A stretch of 64,000 nt of DNA from JAAYYM01 sp964631375 (GTDB lineage: Bacteria; Bacillota; Clostridia; Lachnospirales; Lachnospiraceae), in NCBI GenBank assembly GCA_964631375.1, contig CAZVYQ010000008.1:7580-71579 (forward strand), written 5' to 3'. The notes beneath the pieces are model-generated. The model had not been told where the DNA came from and made no database searches. It worked only from the letters and a program-made list of their open reading frames with translations. The position numbers and the translations under genes were made by a program. This document shows positions 60,941 through 64,000 of the stretch, one piece after another; the stretch's first letter is position 1, and each line of letters opens with the position of its first letter.

Positions 60941-61642
60941 TTATATAGCATTCCAAATAAAGCAAAAAGCAAACACACATCCCCATGCGTTTCCTGTTTT
61001 CTTTCTTACGATCAGCATTCCGTATATGGCAATGAATGTTGTAACAATATCAACAATTCCCCAAAAGGACGTATTGATCGGGTGAAAGAGAATACAAACG
61101 ATTGCACAGCTGATGGCTCCGTAGTCTATCCATTGATTTTTGGAAGGATATCTTCTGTTTATCTTTTCACAGATTACGGCATAGTTAAAGCCCTCGAAGA
61201 AACCCCATATTATAATAATAACAGCCATGCCTATGATTGAAAATGGAATACCGCTGTTCATCACATCTTCAGTTACAAAAATACTAAAGGGCTGATATCC
61301 ATCAAATCGACCAGATAAAAAAACAGTACCTATTGATGGAGCAAAGCATATCATCGTCCCTATGATTGCTTTCAAGATGTTCTTTCGTGTCAGTCCAAAT
61401 TGTGAAAACCTTTCCTTTCGCAAAATACAAACGATGGTAATGCCCAATCCCGCTATACCAAACTGCACTGATGCATTCAACAATAATCGCGGAATAACAG
61501 AAATGCTATCATCTTTAATAAAATCCATCATTTGATTTCCCATGACAGCATAAAAAAGAAAAACCCCGAAGGTGACTAACGCTATAATCCATATATCCCT
61601 ATCTAATTGTTTCTGTTCCACTGTAAGTTTCTGTTTTGTCAT
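60941..61642 (-). CDS. CPBP-like integral membrane protein
   Basis: A 233-aa protein with about seven membrane segments. The segment order and the IIWGFFEGFNYAVICEKINRRYPS stretch resemble the CPBP/CAAX-protease family. The first signature normally has two adjacent Glu; here only one (FFEGFNY) is seen, and the His of the second motif may be that in LFHPINTSFW. Proteolytic activity is therefore uncertain. The start follows AAGGAGAT. Its gene lies before the aldo-keto reductase pseudogene, with 55 bases between. Confidence 0.6.
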   Translation of the reverse strand: MTKQKLTVEQKQLDRDIWIIALVTFGVFLFYAVMGNQMMDFIKDDSISVIPRLLLNASVQFGIAGLGITIVCILRKERFSQFGLTRKNILKAIIGTMICFAPSIGTVFLSGRFDGYQPFSIFVTEDVMNSGIPFSIIGMAVIIIIWGFFEGFNYAVICEKINRRYPSKNQWIDYGAISCAIVCILFHPINTSFWGIVDIVTTFIAIYGMLIVRKKTGNAWGCVFAFCFIWNAI

Positions 61643-61947
61643 ATAATATGATCTCCTTTGTTACAAATTCTGGTTATCGTTTTCAGATTTCTTCTAATAC
61701 CAGTTTCTTTAAATCCGTTAAAGTTTGTAGTATAAACAGATATTAACTGCAATTTCACGTAATTCCATTTTAAGAAACATTTGCTTATGGCACTGAATGA
61801 GTGTTTGAAATGTCTGGACTGCCTATGTCTGCATATAACTATGATTTCTTTTGCGGCAATTTATATTTTCTTTTTTCTTATTTTTTATGGTTATTTTGCC
61901 GATATTGGTATATAATATATTCATCACAAGGAAAAGAGGTGGCAATT
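61643..61947. other. Intergenic region between divergent CPBP-like and Fic genes
   Basis: 305 bases, AT-rich. A TATAAT at about 61909-61914 is the likely -10 for the Fic gene (weak -35 TGGTTA 17 bp upstream). A hydrophobic 42-codon frame from about 61786 has no ribosome binding site and was rejected. Nothing else was recognised. Confidence 0.4.
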
Positions 61948-62847
61948 ATGGGATATCTAACCGTTAAGGACATAGCTCAAAAATGGGAGATCTCTGAGCG
62001 AAGTGTTCGAAATTATTGTCAAAACGGTCGAATTACCGGTGCTTTCCTGATTGGTAAGACATGGAGTATTCCGGACAATGCAAATAAACCATCGCGAAAG
62101 CCAAGAAAATCTCAACTGCCAAGAACATTATATCATGTATTAAAAACAGAAAAAAGCCTAGGTATGACAGGCGGAATCTACCATAAACTTCAGATTGAAC
62201 TAACCTATAACTCCAATCATATCGAAGGCAGCAAACTTACTCATGATGAAACGCGTTACATTTATGAAACCAATACGATTGGTATCAATAATAAACAAGT
62301 TAACGTGGATGATATTATAGAAACTGTAAATCACTTCCGCTGTATTGACTATGTAATTGATCATTATAATAAGACTATTACCGAGAAAATGTTAAAAGAT
62401 TTACACCAGATTCTGAAAACCGGGACTTCTGACAATAGACAGTCCTGGTTCGCTGTTGGTGATTATAAAAAACTACCGAATGAAGTTGGTGGAATAGAAA
62501 CAACAAAGCCGGAAAATGTTTCTGCAATGATAAAGCAGCTGCTTTCCTCTTTCAAGGAAATAGAACATCCTGATTTTGATACGCTTCTAGACTTTCATGT
62601 CAAGTTCGAGCGAATACATCCTTTCCAAGATGGAAATGGACGTATTGGAAGATTAATACTATTTAAAGAATGTTTGAATCATGGTATCGTTCCTTTCATT
62701 ATTACCGATCAACTGAAAATGTTTTATTACCGTGGATTATCTGAATGGACGTCTGAACGGGGATATTTAAGAGATACCTGTCTTACCGCACAGGATGAGA
62801 TGAAAAAATATCTTAACTACTTTAAAATTGATTATGATCCAAATTAA
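61948..62847 (+). CDS. Fic-domain AMP transferase with MerR-like HTH
   Basis: A 299-aa protein. Residues 1-45 form an excisionase/MerR-like HTH (YLTVKDIAQKWEISERSVRNYCQNGRI). The Fic core has HPFQDGNGR at 224-232 with R235, complete for AMP transfer. An inhibitory helix motif S89-N-H-I-E93-G is N-terminal to the core (class II type), so the enzyme is self-inhibited by its own Glu. The start was set at ATG 61948 after AGAGGTG; the longer frame encodes an implausible aromatic leader. Possible roles are toxin-like AMPylation or regulation of its own gene. No separate antitoxin is needed with the built-in helix. Confidence 0.9.
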   Translation: MGYLTVKDIAQKWEISERSVRNYCQNGRITGAFLIGKTWSIPDNANKPSRKPRKSQLPRTLYHVLKTEKSLGMTGGIYHKLQIELTYNSNHIEGSKLTHDETRYIYETNTIGINNKQVNVDDIIETVNHFRCIDYVIDHYNKTITEKMLKDLHQILKTGTSDNRQSWFAVGDYKKLPNEVGGIETTKPENVSAMIKQLLSSFKEIEHPDFDTLLDFHVKFERIHPFQDGNGRIGRLILFKECLNHGIVPFIITDQLKMFYYRGLSEWTSERGYLRDTCLTAQDEMKKYLNYFKIDYDPN

Positions 62848-62849
62848 CT

Positions 62850-62875
62850 AAAGCGGACGAAATTTTGTACGCTTT
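62850..62875 (+). terminator. Possible terminator after the Fic gene
   Basis: A short stem AAAGCG...CGCTTT, extended by AC/GT after one mismatch, three bases after the Fic stop. The T-tract is weak (ACACTTTCT). Confidence 0.4.
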
Positions 62876-62914
62876 ACACTTTCTGACTCTATTTCTCATC
62901 CACTACCTGGATGA

Positions 62915-63052
62915 TTAGGAAAAACTACTATCTGCTTTGATCGTTTCGATGATCATTTTTTTATCATCTGGTGGAAGAAAAGGTTTGGTCAGTTCCCTCT
63001 CCTCTAACTCCAAAATATAATGTTCTCTGGCACTGTCATATAAACAATGCAT
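62915..63052 (-). CDS. Possible small protein, 45 aa, coupled to the EFR1 gene
   Basis: MHCLYDSAREHYILELEERE followed by a charged tail. The ATG at 63052 lies inside the last codons of the EFR1 gene (17-base overlap), with AAGGAAG about eight bases before it. The composition is acidic and helical. It has no recognised family, and coding could be accidental. Confidence 0.35.
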   Translation of the reverse strand: MHCLYDSAREHYILELEERELTKPFLPPDDKKMIIETIKADSSFS

Positions 63053-63794
63053 TGTTCTTTCTTCCTTCGCATATCTTTTTCATCTTCAGCTCTGCTGCCC
63101 TTTGAATTGTTTTGTCAATGTGACGTATATGCTGTGGGCATACTGTAATACACTGTAAACATGAGATACACCGATCCTTGTCTACATTTCGCAAATCACC
63201 TGATGAAATTGCCTGAACCGGACAATGTTTTGCACATATCCCACAGGCAATACAATTACGACTTGCCTTAGGCTTCAAGGGAATCGGCTGATACTCTCTG
63301 TATGGTCTGTTACCCGAAACCTTAACCTGTTCAATCGATGTCTCAACAGCATGTTTGCATTTGATTGCATAGTCCTGTAATTCTGCTATATCCTCCATAT
63401 CTGGTCTGCCCTGTCCATATCTCGGCATAACAGAATGCTGTGTCACGGCAGCCACAGCACAAACACACCGAAATCCTGCAGTAGCCATTGTATCTTCCAA
63501 TTCAAGCAAGGTATCATCAAATGCCCTGTTACCAAATGCCGCAACCAAAACTGCCTTGTTCTGTCTGCTCTTAATAACCTTTATCTTTGGAAGAATAAAT
63601 TGAGGTACACGTCCGCTAAAACTCGGTACTGCCACAATACAAACATCTTCCTTCGCTAATACCATATCCTCAAATTGATATGTCCTATCCGATAAATCAA
63701 TCCAAAGCTTCTCACAGTTCCATACGCTGGCAATCTGTTCAGCTACTCGTCTTGTTCCTCCTGTGGGACTAAAATATAATATGTATAATTTCAT
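63036..63794 (-). CDS. EFR1-type flavodoxin-ferredoxin protein (second copy)
   Basis: A 252-aa electron carrier: flavodoxin-like N-terminus with FSPTGGTRRVAEQI at about 8-21 and AVPSFSGRVPQFILPKI, then two 4Fe-4S motifs, CIACGICAKHCP and CISCLQCITVCP, at about 175-220. It is only distantly similar to the one at 22708-23490 and lacks a linked regulator. The start ATG 63794 is preceded by AGGAGG. A 51-bp tandem repeat begins 27 bases upstream. Confidence 0.9.
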   Translation of the reverse strand: MKLYILYFSPTGGTRRVAEQIASVWNCEKLWIDLSDRTYQFEDMVLAKEDVCIVAVPSFSGRVPQFILPKIKVIKSRQNKAVLVAAFGNRAFDDTLLELEDTMATAGFRCVCAVAAVTQHSVMPRYGQGRPDMEDIAELQDYAIKCKHAVETSIEQVKVSGNRPYREYQPIPLKPKASRNCIACGICAKHCPVQAISSGDLRNVDKDRCISCLQCITVCPQHIRHIDKTIQRAAELKMKKICEGRKNNALFI

Positions 63795-63820
63795 CGTTCA
63801 CCTGTCCTCCTATTTCACTC

Positions 63821-64000
63821 CTTCTCGGTCACAGCATCTTTCGCAGTGAGAACCTCGATTCCGCTTCGCTCCTTCTCGGTCACGTGCTTCTTTTGCAGTG
63901 AGAACCTCGATTCCGCTTCGCTTCTTCTCGGTCACAGCATCTTTCGCAGTGAGAACCTCGATTCCGCTTCGCTTCTTCTCGGTCACAGCATCTTTCGCAG
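63821..64000. repeat. 51-bp tandem repeat array, runs off the window
   Basis: Units at 63821-63871 (51 bp), 63872-63923 (52 bp, with a variant middle), 63924-63974 (51 bp) and a partial fourth from 63975. The unit begins CTTCTCGGTCACAGCATC. Because 51 is a multiple of three, the minus strand reads a repeated C-D-R-E-E-A-K-R-N-R-G-S-H-C-E-R motif in one frame, but the odd unit breaks the frame and no start signal is seen. Confidence 0.92.

Noticed and set aside
61786..61914. Hydrophobic 42-aa plus-strand frame before the Fic gene, toxin-like
   Set aside because: No ribosome binding site, no terminator or antisense promoter, and it overlaps the likely Fic promoter.

Overview
The window looks like a chromosomal segment of a strictly anaerobic gut Firmicute of the Lachnospiraceae (Coprococcus/Roseburia/Butyrivibrio-like). 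The reasons are moderate-to-low GC, strong AGGAGG-type ribosome binding sites, sigma-A promoters of TTGACA-17-TATAAT type, EFR1-type flavodoxin-ferredoxins, a DUF1538/PII pair, a reducing-end xylose-releasing exo-oligoxylanase, glycogen phosphorylase next to a D-lactate dehydrogenase, and a gut-clostridial reductase-terminated NRPS. Genus and species cannot be fixed by reading alone. Most genes lie on the minus strand. A run of 100 Ns at 54844-54943 is an assembly gap.

1-9.9 kb is housekeeping. It holds the end of a PiT phosphate transporter with its DUF47/PhoU-like partner, a DUF1538 membrane protein with a tandem PII-like regulator, and a minus-strand run of cobalamin adenosyltransferase, PNPOx-like protein, DUF3795 protein, Mrp/Nbp35 ATPase and aldo-keto reductase. 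A MetH-activation-like protein and a MutS2 homologue without Smr domain follow. A 28-aa holin-like type I toxin at 7001-7087, too short for usual gene callers, has its own promoter, an SOS-box-like palindrome over its -35, and a facing antisense promoter.

10-22.4 kb is a three-gene biosynthetic operon: PaaK-like adenylate-forming ligase, MATE transporter fused to an RsbW-like ATPase domain, and a 2997-aa three-module NRPS (A-T-C-A-T-C-A-T-R). The first A domain lacks the aspartate that normally binds the alpha-amino group and the last domain is a thioester reductase, so an acylated dipeptide aldehyde is the most economical product prediction. 22.4-25.4 kb holds a free Smr protein, a TetR-EFR1 operon with two near-identical operators, a deoxyinosine glycosylase and an ATC-hydrolase-like protein.

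25.4-26.4 kb is a gene-free repeat island: a terminator-like hairpin, a repeat shared with 54.8-55.1 kb, a 12-bp microsatellite, an element with 33-bp inverted arms around a strong terminator, and a 19-bp tandem array ending at the stop of an ABC exporter. 26.4-41 kb holds a MarR-ABC-ABC operon, D-lactate dehydrogenase, glycogen phosphorylase, a HipA-like kinase/HTH pair under a 44-bp perfect palindrome that contains its promoter, and a Bce-type two-component/ABC module. 41-52 kb combines GH3 and GH8 glycosidases with signalling genes: a tandem receiver protein, an HATPase-HPt protein and three consecutive diguanylate cyclases with different sensors, one a LacI-type sugar-binding fold.

52-64 kb holds nagB-nagA, a YqeY protein, a TnpB-like remnant at the gap, an amidohydrolase, an AraC regulator, a BNR-type lipoprotein, a stand-alone condensation-like acyltransferase with a 57-aa companion, an aldo-keto reductase pseudogene, a CPBP-like membrane protein, a Fic protein with MerR-like HTH, and a second EFR1 protein preceded by a 51-bp tandem repeat that runs off the window.
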